A DNA stretch of 64,000 nt from Rhizobium mayense (GTDB taxonomy: Bacteria > Pseudomonadota > Alphaproteobacteria > Rhizobiales > Rhizobiaceae): the NCBI RefSeq assembly GCF_030272705.1, contig NZ_JARFYM010000031.1:1-64000 (forward strand), in the 5' to 3' direction. Within the stretch, counting starts at the first letter, position 1, and each line of letters begins with the position of its first letter. The position numbers were made by a program, and so were the translations under genes. This document shows, piece after piece, positions 1 through 8,531 of this stretch. Under the pieces are notes generated by a model. That model did no database searches. It saw only the letters and a program-made list of their open reading frames with translations, and was not told where the DNA came from.

Positions 1-34
1 TAATTTGTTCGTCCGTGAAACGGTTGCGCTTCAT
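1..34 (-). CDS. IS3-family transposase OrfA, N-terminal fragment at window edge
   Basis: Read on the minus strand, an ATG at 34 opens MKRNRFTDEQI, the usual start of IS3-family OrfA proteins (the helix-turn-helix subunit that works with OrfB). The reading frame is open to the window edge, so only 11 codons are visible. The start sits about 64 bases inside the element end at 98, a normal spacing for this family. Whether the gene is complete outside the window cannot be seen. Confidence 0.7.
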   Translation of the reverse strand, partial: MKRNRFTDEQI

Positions 35-98
35 TCCCTGGTCCTCTCAATGGGCCAGAGCTTACTTCAAAATGGATTATTTCAACGGGGCAAGGTCA
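1..98 (-). mobile_element. End of an IS3-family insertion sequence
   Basis: On the minus strand the sequence begins TGACCTTGCCCC at 98, followed about 64 bases later by the OrfA start. TGACCT...CCCC ends are typical of rhizobial IS3-family elements. The partner end lies outside the window. The element abuts an older, degenerate IS3 relic (99-673) whose right end also finishes GGCAGGTCA, so two related elements lie next to each other. Confidence 0.65.
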
Positions 99-655
99 AA
101 TGTTCCCCCAGCTTTCGTAACGCGCCATCGCTGAATGGGCGGATGATTATAACCATTTCCGGCCGCACCCATCGCTGGGATATCAGACCCCGGCAGACTA
201 TGGCTAGCGAGCCCAATAATCTGCGGTTGCGCAAGCCTCGATGCCGACGAGGCAAGGTTTGGTCGCCTTAGAGAATTTGATCATCTCACTGCGCCGAAGG
301 CCGCAGATTTAACAACAGCGCTATCCGCATCCACAACGTGAACATGAAAGCTGTACTTGGCGAGATCAAGACCTATCGTATTGGCAATCATAGTTGTCAC
401 TCCCCGCTGAAGAAGGGCCAATCATACCCCGGTCGAGCCGGAGCGGGGCCGTCTTCTCCATCAACGGGTCGGATGCGCGATGAACTGCTAAACGAAAGCC
501 TGTTCTTTGGCCTCGATCATGCCCGCAGCGTGCGGGAGCCATCGCCGCAACCGGCTCCAACGCTGCGCAGTGAAAGCCTCGCGTTTCCAACGGTTGCTCA
601 CACCGCGCCGCTTGGCGTATTCAAAACCGCTGGGGCTCTAGTCGCCGCTGGATGA
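99..655 (+). pseudogene. IS3-family transposase OrfB, C-terminal remnants
   Basis: The first remnant reads IAEWADDYNHFRPH then PSLGYQTPADYG, the conserved C-terminal end of IS3 OrfB integrase-type transposases (DDE fold). After the IS110 insertion the tail resumes near 537 and reads FPTVAHTAPLGVF then KTAGALVAAG, with a stop at 653-655. A frame shift and a stop codon lie before the first block, and the catalytic core is missing, so this is dead. It is a relic, not a functional transposase. Confidence 0.6.
203..391 (-). pseudogene. IS110-family transposase, N-terminal remnant
   Basis: From ATG 391 on the minus strand the frame reads MIANTIGLDLAKYSFHVHVV, the opening block of IS110-family DEDD transposases, whose first catalytic Asp is in the GLD motif. 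After about 36 codons the frame breaks. One base out of phase it continues as RRSEMIKFSKATKPCLVG then IEACATADYWAR, the next conserved IS110 block, and then joins IS3 sequence near 203. A GGAGTG ribosome-binding site survives before the ATG. Truncation and frameshift make it non-functional. Confidence 0.6.
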
Positions 656-761
656 AAGTTCCATGGCAGGTCAGTTCACGGAGAACGAGTGGATACGATG
701 GTTGCTCCTCAGCGCACGCGTGCTCATGCAGGTCACGATGGCGGCCGCGAACGGCCGAGAA

Positions 762-1844
762 TCAATCAGGTGGCTGGCGTGAAGATCCTCGAAAAGTGGC
801 GGCGCCGATAGCCGCTTTCGCGGCGTACAGCGCACGGTCAGCTCTTGTGAATAAGGCAGTCGGCGTCTCCCCTTCCGTGAAGGCAAATCCAATGGAGGCG
901 CCGACCCGAAAAACGTGTCCGGAGCAATTCATCGGTTCTTGTGCCGCAGCGCTCAGACGCTCGGCGATGCCTTCGATTTTTTGCAGGCGCGTAGCTGGGC
1001 CAAAGAGCACGGCGAACTCGTCACCGCCAATACGGGCAATGAGCTCGGCGGATTGGCACACCACCGAGAGCCGGCGGGCAAACTCGACCAGACACTCGTC
1101 CCCAATGGCGTGCCCGAGAGTATCGTTGACGCTCTTGAAGCCATCGAGGTCGATGAGCATCAATGCGCCACCCGGTCCCCCGGGTTCACAGATTTCGGCA
1201 AGCCGGTTTTGAAACTGAGTGCGATTGGCAAGGCCGGTCATCGCATCGTGTTCAGCGCGATACCGCATTCCTTCGAGCAGCTTCCTTTCCTCGGTAATGT
1301 CCTGCTTGATACCGAAGAGACGGATCGGCTCGCCATTTCGGCACTCGACCGCTGCTGATATTCTAATCCATCGCTTCCCGACCCCAGGGGGCCGGATCTC
1401 GGCTTCCAGCGCGAAGCCGGAACCCGTCTCGATGGCATTGCTGCGGACCCTTTGCAGGCGATCGAGCGATTCTTCCGAATAGCTCTTCAAAACTTCGCTG
1501 CGCGCGACTTCGCTGCCGCGCTGAAGGCCGAATAGGTCATAGCTCCCATTGCTCCAGGTCAATTGTTCGCTGGGTAGTTGGCATTGCCAAACGCCCATGC
1601 GAGCCGCAGCAGAGGCCCGCTCGAAAATCTCAGCCTGAACGAGATCGGCCTCAAGCCGGCGGATGAGGCTGGTTTGATGCTCGATTTGCTGACGCAATTG
1701 CCAAATGGTCCGAGCGTGCAATGGGCTCATCAAAGCGGAGCGTAGACGACCTAGTAGGGAATAAAGCGCAGACTCCGGTGGACGAACCCCATCGCAACCG
1801 AGTTGAACGGCACCAGTGACCGTTTCATCTGCCGGATTCCCCAT
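762..1844 (-). CDS. PAS-GGDEF diguanylate cyclase
   Basis: A 360-residue predicted cytosolic signalling enzyme that would make cyclic di-GMP from two GTP. Residues about 40-75 are a helical, coiled-coil-like stretch. A PAS domain follows at about 76-190, ending in the usual PAC phrase RLFGIKQDITEERK. A GGDEF domain fills about 195-350 with an intact GGDEF signature near residue 275. The inhibitory I-site (RxxD, five residues before the motif) is replaced by QSAE, so product feedback through that site is unlikely. No transmembrane segment is evident, so the PAS domain probably senses a cytoplasmic signal. No neighbour suggests what process it controls. Confidence 0.85.
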   Translation of the reverse strand: MGNPADETVTGAVQLGCDGVRPPESALYSLLGRLRSALMSPLHARTIWQLRQQIEHQTSLIRRLEADLVQAEIFERASAAARMGVWQCQLPSEQLTWSNGSYDLFGLQRGSEVARSEVLKSYSEESLDRLQRVRSNAIETGSGFALEAEIRPPGVGKRWIRISAAVECRNGEPIRLFGIKQDITEERKLLEGMRYRAEHDAMTGLANRTQFQNRLAEICEPGGPGGALMLIDLDGFKSVNDTLGHAIGDECLVEFARRLSVVCQSAELIARIGGDEFAVLFGPATRLQKIEGIAERLSAAAQEPMNCSGHVFRVGASIGFAFTEGETPTALFTRADRALYAAKAAIGAATFRGSSRQPPD

Positions 1845-2001
1845 CTATGCCACCCATATTCTTTATAATATCTGTTTCTGGATGACCTTCATCCCGGAAA
1901 TATTAAGCGCAGGGATGTTGTCATCACATTGTTAAAGACATTGCACAGAGCATCCGAGAGCACGTCAATTAGTCCATTCCGTTTGAGACGCGGTGTGAAA
2001 A

Positions 2002-2217
2002 TCATGGGGTGATTTCACCGACCCGCGGATCATCCCAGCGGGTGATGATTTTAGAACTGTCGATACAGCCCACGCGAATATCGACGATCGACTGAAAGGC
2101 GGGCCATAAGTGCCACTGGTCGACAGCGAGTTTCATCAATTTGCGCAGCGCAGGCTTCAGAGCGGTTTCGATTGCAACCCTTTCGGGAACGCCATACTCG
2201 CTTTTTCGTTCTGCCAT
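2002..2217 (-). CDS. Small hypothetical protein
   Basis: A 71-residue frame starting MAERKSEYGVPERV and ending WDDPRVGEITP. I recognise no family and see no signal peptide or membrane segment. The composition looks coding, but there is no clear Shine-Dalgarno sequence before the ATG at 2217, and an overlapping frame of similar size exists. Treat it as a possible gene only. Confidence 0.3.
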   Translation of the reverse strand: MAERKSEYGVPERVAIETALKPALRKLMKLAVDQWHLWPAFQSIVDIRVGCIDSSKIITRWDDPRVGEITP

Positions 2218-2551
2218 CGTTTCTCGCCCGGGGTCGGCCTATGACTGCCAATCTAGCACGCGCTTATTCGAGCTTTCCATTGAATAGTGGTTATTAATGA
2301 AGGAACGTTGAAAGAAAGCACTCGATTCTTCGCGGGATAGCTCGTTTATATCTGTCAATTCGGAAAATCGCAGCCGATTAAGCCGACAGCTCCGGACGAC
2401 AAGGGCGCATGGATTTCCGCATCGACCGCAAAAGGATGCAGGCTGAAACGGCTCTACATTCCATCATCCCCAATTCGCTGCAAATCAAGCCGCCGATGTG
2501 ATTTTGATGTATTTTGTCCTATCGGCAACGGCCCCGATACAGGAGATCATC
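2218..2551. other. Intergenic stretch, nothing recognised
   Basis: This region precedes the PLP-enzyme pseudogene on the plus strand and should contain its promoter. The only element I can support is the ribosome-binding site AGGAG at 2541-2545, six bases before the ATG at 2552, which decides that start over an in-frame upstream one. Confidence 0.4.
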
Positions 2552-3835
2552 ATGACCGCTCCGCATCCTTCCAAAACCCACATCGGCAATCACGAACTGC
2601 ATCCCGAAACACAGATGCTGAATTACGGCTATGATCCCGAACTCTCCGAAGGGGCAGTCAAGCCGCCGGTATTTCTCACGTCCACCTTCGTGTTCAAGAC
2701 GGCCGAGGACGGCCGTGACTTCTTCGATTATGTTTCCGGCCGCCGCGAGCCACCTGCGGGAAAGGGGGCAGGGCTCGTCTATTCGCGCTTCAACCATCCA
2801 AATAGCGAGATTGTCGAAGACAGGCTCGCCGTCTACGAACGGACCGAAAGCGGCGTGGTGTTTTCTTCGGGCATGTCGGCAATTGCCACGACCTTGCTTA
2901 CCTTCGTCCGGCCGGGAGATGCGATCCTGCATTCGCAGCCGCTCTATGGGGGAACGGAAACATTGCTGGCCAAGACCTTCCTCAACCTCGGCGTCGCCGC
3001 CGTTGGGTTTGCCGATGGAGTGAATGAAGGCTCGGTGCAGGAGGCGTCGGAAGAGGCAATGGCCAAGGGCCGTATCTCCGTCATCTTGATCGAGACACCT
3101 GCCAATCCAACCAACAGCCTGGTCGATATCGCGATGATCCGACGGGTGGCGGATGCAATCGGCGCAAAACAGGGACATATGCCAATCATCGTCTGCGACA
3201 ACACACTGCTCGGACCAGTGTTCCAGCGGCCGATCGAGTACGGGGCCGATATCTCGCTCTATTCACTGACAAAATATGTCGGCGGCCATTCCGATCTGAT
3301 CGCGGGCGCCGTTCTCGGTCGTAGATCGCTAATAAAGTAGATCAAGGCCCTTCGCGGCGCGATCGGCACTCAGCTTGACCCGCATTCCTGCTGGATGCTC
3401 GGCCGTTCGCTGGAGACGCTGCAAATCAGGATGGAGCGGGCAAACAACAACGGCCGTGCCGTCGCCGATTTTCTGCGTAATCACCCGAAGGTCGAGAAGG
3501 TCCACTACCTGCCCTATAACGATCCGGAATCACCTACCGGCCGGACTTTCGTCGCGCAATGCACCGGCGCCGGCTCCACTTTCTCCTTCGACATTCGCGG
3601 CGGTCAGCCCGCCTCCTTCAAATTTCTGAATGCGCTTCAAGTCTTCAAGCTTGCGGTCAGCCTTGGAGGGACGGAATCGCTCGCGAGCCATCCGGCCACG
3701 ATGACACATTCCGGCGTTCCGGCCGATGTCCGCCAACGCATTGGCGTTCTGGAATCGACCATTCGCCTTTCGATTGGCATCGAGCATCCGGACGACTTGA
3801 TCGCCGACTTGGAGCTGGCGCTGCAGGCTGCCTGA
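2552..3835 (+). pseudogene. Cystathionine gamma-synthase / methionine gamma-lyase family PLP enzyme, in-frame amber stop
   Basis: The 427-codon frame encodes a full-length fold-type I PLP enzyme of the trans-sulfuration family. The PLP lysine is in SLYSLTKYVGGHSD, and the substrate-binding phrase VYSRFNHPN is present. A TAG at 3338-3340 interrupts an otherwise unbroken frame: LIK, stop, IKALRGAIGTQLDPH. Relatives usually have Q here, so a single C-to-T change (CAG to TAG) explains it. The truncated product would keep the lysine but lose the C-terminal domain, so it should be inactive unless the stop is read through. It converges with the lodB-type gene. It could be a true pseudogene, a recent mutation or a sequencing error. 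Confidence 0.8.
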
Positions 3836-3871
3836 CACCAGCGCAGCGCCAGTCTCTGTGGTCAGCAGGTC

Positions 3872-5024
3872 CTAGTCGGTGTGGGTCTGCGTCCCAGATC
3901 CGGCGACGCCGGGTCGCGTAGGGACGCTCCGCCTGCTCCAAAAGGGCTGATCTGGCCATCGCGTTTCCAATGCGTACCAGGCGGCCAAGTGAGCACGGTA
4001 AGCATCGACGACCCGAGCCATCGTTTGTGCGTAGTGTGCGAAAGCATCCGTGTCGCCGGCCAAGTCTCTTCTCAAGGCGCGAGCGGCCATGAGCCCTGAA
4101 TAAAGCGCGTTGAGCAGGCCTTGCGAAGACAGTGGGTCGCACGCTAACGCAGCGTCACCCACCGCCAGCCAGCCGGGGCCGGCGGCGGCTTCCATCCAAC
4201 TGCTATGCGCCGCGCAGTATCCGGCGTTGCCGACAGGCTGGAATCCCACTGTTGACAAAAGAGAGGCCAGATCGGTTTGCCTGCGAGCGCGGGCCAGCAA
4301 GCGTTCAGCTCCAGCCAACTCCTTCGCGACGGGCAAATCCGAATCGGTGTGGAAGGCCAGTACTCTTCGACCGTTCGGCAGGGGTGCGGTGTACCACCAG
4401 CCGTCCCGCTCGGCGATGGTGACGGTGACGCCGAGATCCCCCGATGACACGCCGTGACACCAAAGACAGGCGAGGCGATCGCCCGCTCGGTGGTGGTGTC
4501 CTAGCATTCTGGCCAAGGGCGCGGTGCGGCCGCCGGCATCGACCAGGAACCTACATCTGACGGTCAGACGACCGCTATGCCGGAGCAGCGTCAGTTGCCA
4601 TCCATCGGCGGTCGAAATCAACTCCGTTGCCCGGGCCGGTGCTACCAAAGCCGCGCCCCGTTCGCTGGCGCTCCGGCGCAGCCAAGCGTCAAAAACGAGC
4701 GCGATCCAGATGCCATCCCGGTCCATCAGGATCGCGGATGCTGTCAGTCCATATCGTTTGCGGCCTGCCCCAAACACTGCGGGTCCCGTAGCGGGGGGCG
4801 TGGCCTTGGTTCTGGAAGTCCTGCCACAATCCCATATCCTGTAGCAGCCGACGGGCGGCGGCCGGAAGAGATTCCCCGATGCGGGCTACGGATGGCACCC
4901 TGTCATCCGCTTCGGCTCGCTCGACCAGAAGCGTTCGGTGAAACGGGGCGAGCAGCAGGGCAGTGGCCGCCCCGGCTGGCCCAGCCCCGACCACTACCAC
5001 ATCGGCAGTCAAATCCATCGTCAC
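3872..5024 (-). pseudogene. lodB: LodB-type FAD-dependent maturation protein, 1-base frameshift
   Basis: A flavoprotein of the tryptophan-halogenase-like group begins DVVVVGAGPAGAATALLL (dinucleotide-binding GxGxxG) at a GTG start at 5024. The first frame stops at 4689 after 111 codons. The remainder continues one base out of phase from DAWLRRSASERG to the stop at 3872, including the second FAD motif GWLAVGDAALACDPLSSQG. The cause is a run of five T on the minus strand (4691-4695) where four would keep the frame. It lies 15 bases downstream of the LodA-type gene, the usual lodAB order. LodB is known to be needed for formation of the quinone cofactor in LodA. The break is real in this sequence, but a homopolymer error is possible. 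Confidence 0.75.
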
Positions 5025-5039
5025 GGCGGTCTCGACCGC

Positions 5040-6947
5040 TTAGCGATGCAGCGATCGGGGCAGGCGGCGCACCTTGTCAATGGTGGACAGATCGGTAATG
5101 CCAGCGTCGTCGACAGCCGTCCTCTTCAGCAGCATGGCGCCACCGATAGGTTCATGGCGATCCTGCACCTCCATGACCGTGGGGAAGTCGCCACCCGAAG
5201 GACCCGGTCGGCTTTCCACCACGCCCAGATGATCAAAGTGTGCGATCATGTTGTTGATCTGGGTGACATAGGAGGCCTTAAGGTCCAGGGGCGCGTCCCA
5301 GTCGGCGCGGCGAGCGAAAGCGGCTTGCCGCTCCGCCAAGGGACGCTCAACATCCATGACGATATCGTAATCCTGACGAGACAGCACCTGGTTGGGAACC
5401 CGCGCCGGCCAGAAGGTCGGCACGTAGGGATCGTAGGCCTTTTCGTAGCCAGATCGGCAGCTAGCGGTGTCGCACTGCCAAGGCACGGCCATCCATCGGC
5501 TGATGCCGCCAGGTATCTGCGGGCCCAAGCAACCGTTGGGTGCCGACGCCGTGGCATAGGTTAGCGTCATCCCATAGTCGGGTTCTATCCATCCAACTGG
5601 GGCATGAGCGAAGCGGAACGGCGCGCGATACATGGTCAGTTCCCGCACGGGCCAGGTCATCTCGCAACCGGGATGGAAGGCATCGGCCAAGCAGAAATCC
5701 AGTGCTGCCTTGGTCAAGCTGTCGCCTTGTGCAGCCACCGGCACGTCCTCGATCCGGCGCGGGATCGGTCGGGCAGGGTCATAATCGGCATCGAAGTCAC
5801 CGGCGGCCCATTGCTGCAATTGAGACAATTGCAGGTTTGTCAGGCTACTGTTCTGGCGCGGGGATAGGGCCGACGGCACATTCATGGCGTCGCCATAGAG
5901 CCAGGGCCAGGGCACTGGCGACCAGCTGTCGACCGTGTCGTTCCGTTCCAGACTGCCGGTTCGGAATTGGTTGGCGATAACCTTGCGCCATTCAGCGTTC
6001 ACCGGATCGGGCGCCGCCAGTCGGGCGACAGTGGCTGGAGTAAGATCGAACAGGCCTTTCCAGCCGAAACCCGCAGCGAATCCCTCGTTTACCCATTGCA
6101 GACCGGCCAATCGCTCGAAGATCGGCAGGATATCGTTGGTAAAGGACGGGCGCTTGGGCTTGGTCAGCCAGTGATTCTGTACCGCAAGATCGCGCATCAG
6201 ATCCCACATCGTGCGAACGGACTTACGGCACGGGCCATAATTGGGAGGAGCAATCACCACCCAGGCTGGTTCCACCGGCAGCGCCTTCCCGGCCAACTTC
6301 ACCCCAGCCGTAACAGGCCCATCGGCAACGTCGTCATACCATGTGTCGTTGTTGGCAAAAGTCACTGCGATGGCGTCTGTATAGGACGCAGACATGCCAT
6401 GCCCGCCCAGAACTAGCAACCGCCCGGCCTCGTCCGTTAGGACCGATCCGAGATAGACGGGAATACCCATGAAGGCGCCATCGTCGAACCGCTGTTCGGG
6501 CTGGCTTCCTCCGGAAATGGAACGTGGTGCAGGAGTGATTGCCAGCGCCTTGCGATCAGCAATTAGGGGATTGCGCAAGGTGGTCGGTGTCGAGCCCGGC
6601 GCCGACGCTTCAGGAATATCTAGTGCCAGTTGAAAACCGTACCAGGCAGCCTTTGTGTTTGCCAGTTGCACGGTCCATGCGATGTCGGCTTCCGCGTCGG
6701 TCAACTCCCGAACGATCGATCCCGCGGCATTCAGACCGTAGACGCGGAAACATGCCGCTTGGCGCTTCAATGCGCCGGTGCTGTCACGATACGAACCTGG
6801 GGGAAGTGGTAGAGGATCTGGCACCTCAGGCCCTATATACCACTCGGTCAAGCTATTTCCGACACGCGCAATGCCGATGGATGGATAAATTGCGGCCTTG
6901 ACGATGACCTCGTCCAGCGCCCCATTGTCCGCAGCAACCTTCTCCAT
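5040..6947 (-). CDS. lodA: LodA/GoxA-type cysteine tryptophylquinone-dependent amino-acid oxidase
   Basis: A 635-residue member of the LodA family, enzymes that oxidatively deaminate an amino acid (lysine epsilon-amine in LodA, glycine in GoxA) and release ammonia and hydrogen peroxide. Seen: the N-terminal block IYPSIGIARVGNS, the central DAFHPGCEMTWPVR, and the C-terminal block PWQCDTASCRSGY followed by FWPARVPNQVL. The Trp near residue 513 and one of the Cys near 492 or 497 are the likely cofactor pair; I infer this from position, not from alignment. There is no classical signal peptide, as in family members exported by unknown routes. The start has a GGGGGA ribosome-binding site. Its partner gene downstream is frameshifted, so cofactor maturation may fail. 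The substrate cannot be told from sequence. Confidence 0.85.
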   Translation of the reverse strand: MEKVAADNGALDEVIVKAAIYPSIGIARVGNSLTEWYIGPEVPDPLPLPPGSYRDSTGALKRQAACFRVYGLNAAGSIVRELTDAEADIAWTVQLANTKAAWYGFQLALDIPEASAPGSTPTTLRNPLIADRKALAITPAPRSISGGSQPEQRFDDGAFMGIPVYLGSVLTDEAGRLLVLGGHGMSASYTDAIAVTFANNDTWYDDVADGPVTAGVKLAGKALPVEPAWVVIAPPNYGPCRKSVRTMWDLMRDLAVQNHWLTKPKRPSFTNDILPIFERLAGLQWVNEGFAAGFGWKGLFDLTPATVARLAAPDPVNAEWRKVIANQFRTGSLERNDTVDSWSPVPWPWLYGDAMNVPSALSPRQNSSLTNLQLSQLQQWAAGDFDADYDPARPIPRRIEDVPVAAQGDSLTKAALDFCLADAFHPGCEMTWPVRELTMYRAPFRFAHAPVGWIEPDYGMTLTYATASAPNGCLGPQIPGGISRWMAVPWQCDTASCRSGYEKAYDPYVPTFWPARVPNQVLSRQDYDIVMDVERPLAERQAAFARRADWDAPLDLKASYVTQINNMIAHFDHLGVVESRPGPSGGDFPTVMEVQDRHEPIGGAMLLKRTAVDDAGITDLSTIDKVRRLPRSLHR

Positions 6948-7083
6948 TGGTCGTTCCCCCGGTTTGCAACCGATGTTGCCTGTGAATTAGACAGCCGCAT
7001 CGGTGACGAGTATGATAGATTAAAATACATCTCAGAGTTTGCATTTTAAATTGATCGCCACTGAGATCTTTTGTCCCGGTTAC

Positions 7084-8457
7084 CTACATCAAAAATTTCA
7101 GCCGCTTCTTGGCAGCATGAAGAGCACCTAAGGCGCCCTCGCAATCCTCGGATGTTTGCGGAGCGAGTGGATTTCCGCTCCAGTCTACGATCAAGATATC
7201 GCGCGCAACGCTCGTTCCTTCCCTCTGCGCGGCATAGGTCCCGATGATCTGTGGCAGTACTGCGAGAAGGTTGCGGGGGGAATATATCCATTTTTCGTTG
7301 TCGATCTGGATGGTTTGGCCGAGGCGCTCGATTGCGGAAATATGCACCATTTCGCCGATCGGCTCGGCGTGTCTGTCTCGTGATACCTCAACTTGTCGTC
7401 GGAGCAATGACCCGAGCGGATAGTTCGAAATTGCACGAAGCGCCTGCGGATAAATCCTGTAATAGGATTTGCGCGGTTCGTGTTGGCGAGCAAGCGACCA
7501 GTCTTTGGTGACGGAATTTGGTGCGCCAGCATCGCAAGGAAAATCTTTAAAGTGGTGTTTGAGCCGCCGGATCATCCAGTCCAGCGTGATGTCGTCGAGA
7601 GCTTGCGGATAGTCGGCGGCGCGTCGTTCTTCTGGAACATAGCCGCCGCCAATGTCGCCATGAGCACCGGAGAACCACACCTGCTCGGTGACGCTTTTGA
7701 AATTCTTGAATCTTGGCTTCCGCCAAACCGTTGCTTCAAAGGGTTTGCGGTGTTCATCGATCGCAACTGCGTGCAGGTTGACCTTCGTGATCGAGGACAG
7801 ATCGACATTGTGAAAGGCGAAGCGATCACGATTTGCTAGGAAGAATGGATCCAAGGGAACACCGAGCGCACCCACCGTGTCGAACACGCCGACGCAATCA
7901 ACGCTGAATTTATCATGATCATGGGTGTATTGGTTGAGTTCACACCAAGTCCCCGGCAGGCGGTCATTCGGGTCGGTGCGGTAATAGCCCCAGGCGATCG
8001 GCTCCAGCTTGTCTGTGCAGTGCTCGGGTTTCAACAGACCAGCGGCCCCGAGATAGCCAACCAGGGACCGGGCGGTATAGGCACCGCGTGAAAACCCAAA
8101 GATGAAAATGCTGTCGCCGGGCGTGAAATGAAAGGACAGAAATTTGTATGCGCGGCGGACCTTAAGAGCGAGCCCATCGCCAAACGCGCCACCGCGAAGG
8201 CGGTCATGCGCGCTGGTGCCGACACCTCGCTCATAGTAGACAATGTTTTCCTGCCCATCACTGGTGAAGCCCTTCACCAATTTGGCATCGGTTGAACCGG
8301 CTCGCCCGGCCGGGGAGGGGGAGCTCGATGCGGCCGAGCCGACGGTCTCTGCAATGATTGTTTGGAGGCGCACGATATTCGTGTCGTTCGCCCCGACATC
8401 CTCGTCGTTCCAGGTGCCGTCAAGTAGCAGGATGATGCGTTTCGTTGCCATCGGCAT
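7084..8457 (-). CDS. DUF2235 alpha/beta hydrolase (phospholipase-like)
   Basis: A 457-residue protein opening with the DUF2235 signature ILLLDGTWNDE and carrying the nucleophile elbow FGFSRGAYTARSL near residue 125. DUF2235 includes Tle1-type phospholipase effectors of type VI secretion systems, but many members have unknown roles. No signal peptide or transmembrane segment is seen, and no VgrG, PAAR or other secretion gene is in the window. An AGAGG ribosome-binding site is better spaced for the second in-frame ATG (8451) than the first (8457). It lies 73 bases after the membrane-protein gene and 135 bases before the LodA-type gene, all on one strand. Confidence 0.8.
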   Translation of the reverse strand: MPMATKRIILLLDGTWNDEDVGANDTNIVRLQTIIAETVGSAASSSPSPAGRAGSTDAKLVKGFTSDGQENIVYYERGVGTSAHDRLRGGAFGDGLALKVRRAYKFLSFHFTPGDSIFIFGFSRGAYTARSLVGYLGAAGLLKPEHCTDKLEPIAWGYYRTDPNDRLPGTWCELNQYTHDHDKFSVDCVGVFDTVGALGVPLDPFFLANRDRFAFHNVDLSSITKVNLHAVAIDEHRKPFEATVWRKPRFKNFKSVTEQVWFSGAHGDIGGGYVPEERRAADYPQALDDITLDWMIRRLKHHFKDFPCDAGAPNSVTKDWSLARQHEPRKSYYRIYPQALRAISNYPLGSLLRRQVEVSRDRHAEPIGEMVHISAIERLGQTIQIDNEKWIYSPRNLLAVLPQIIGTYAAQREGTSVARDILIVDWSGNPLAPQTSEDCEGALGALHAAKKRLKFLM

Positions 8458-8531
8458 CGCCTCTCAGCCAGGACTTTTATATGCAGACGTCGACCTAGCG
8501 ATTTCGCTCCGCCATCGGGCGGCAGCCAACG

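Larger units (their letters stand above)
99..673 (+). mobile_element. Degenerate IS3-family relic interrupted by an IS110-family fragment
   Basis: Pieces of one IS3-family OrfB C-terminus lie on the plus strand at about 126-201 and about 537-655, ending at a terminus-like GGCAGGTCA (665-673). Between them, on the opposite strand, lies the start of an IS110-family transposase. This indicates insertion of an IS110-type element into an IS3-type element followed by deletion. The internal boundaries are approximate because neither junction shows a clean repeat. Confidence 0.6.
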
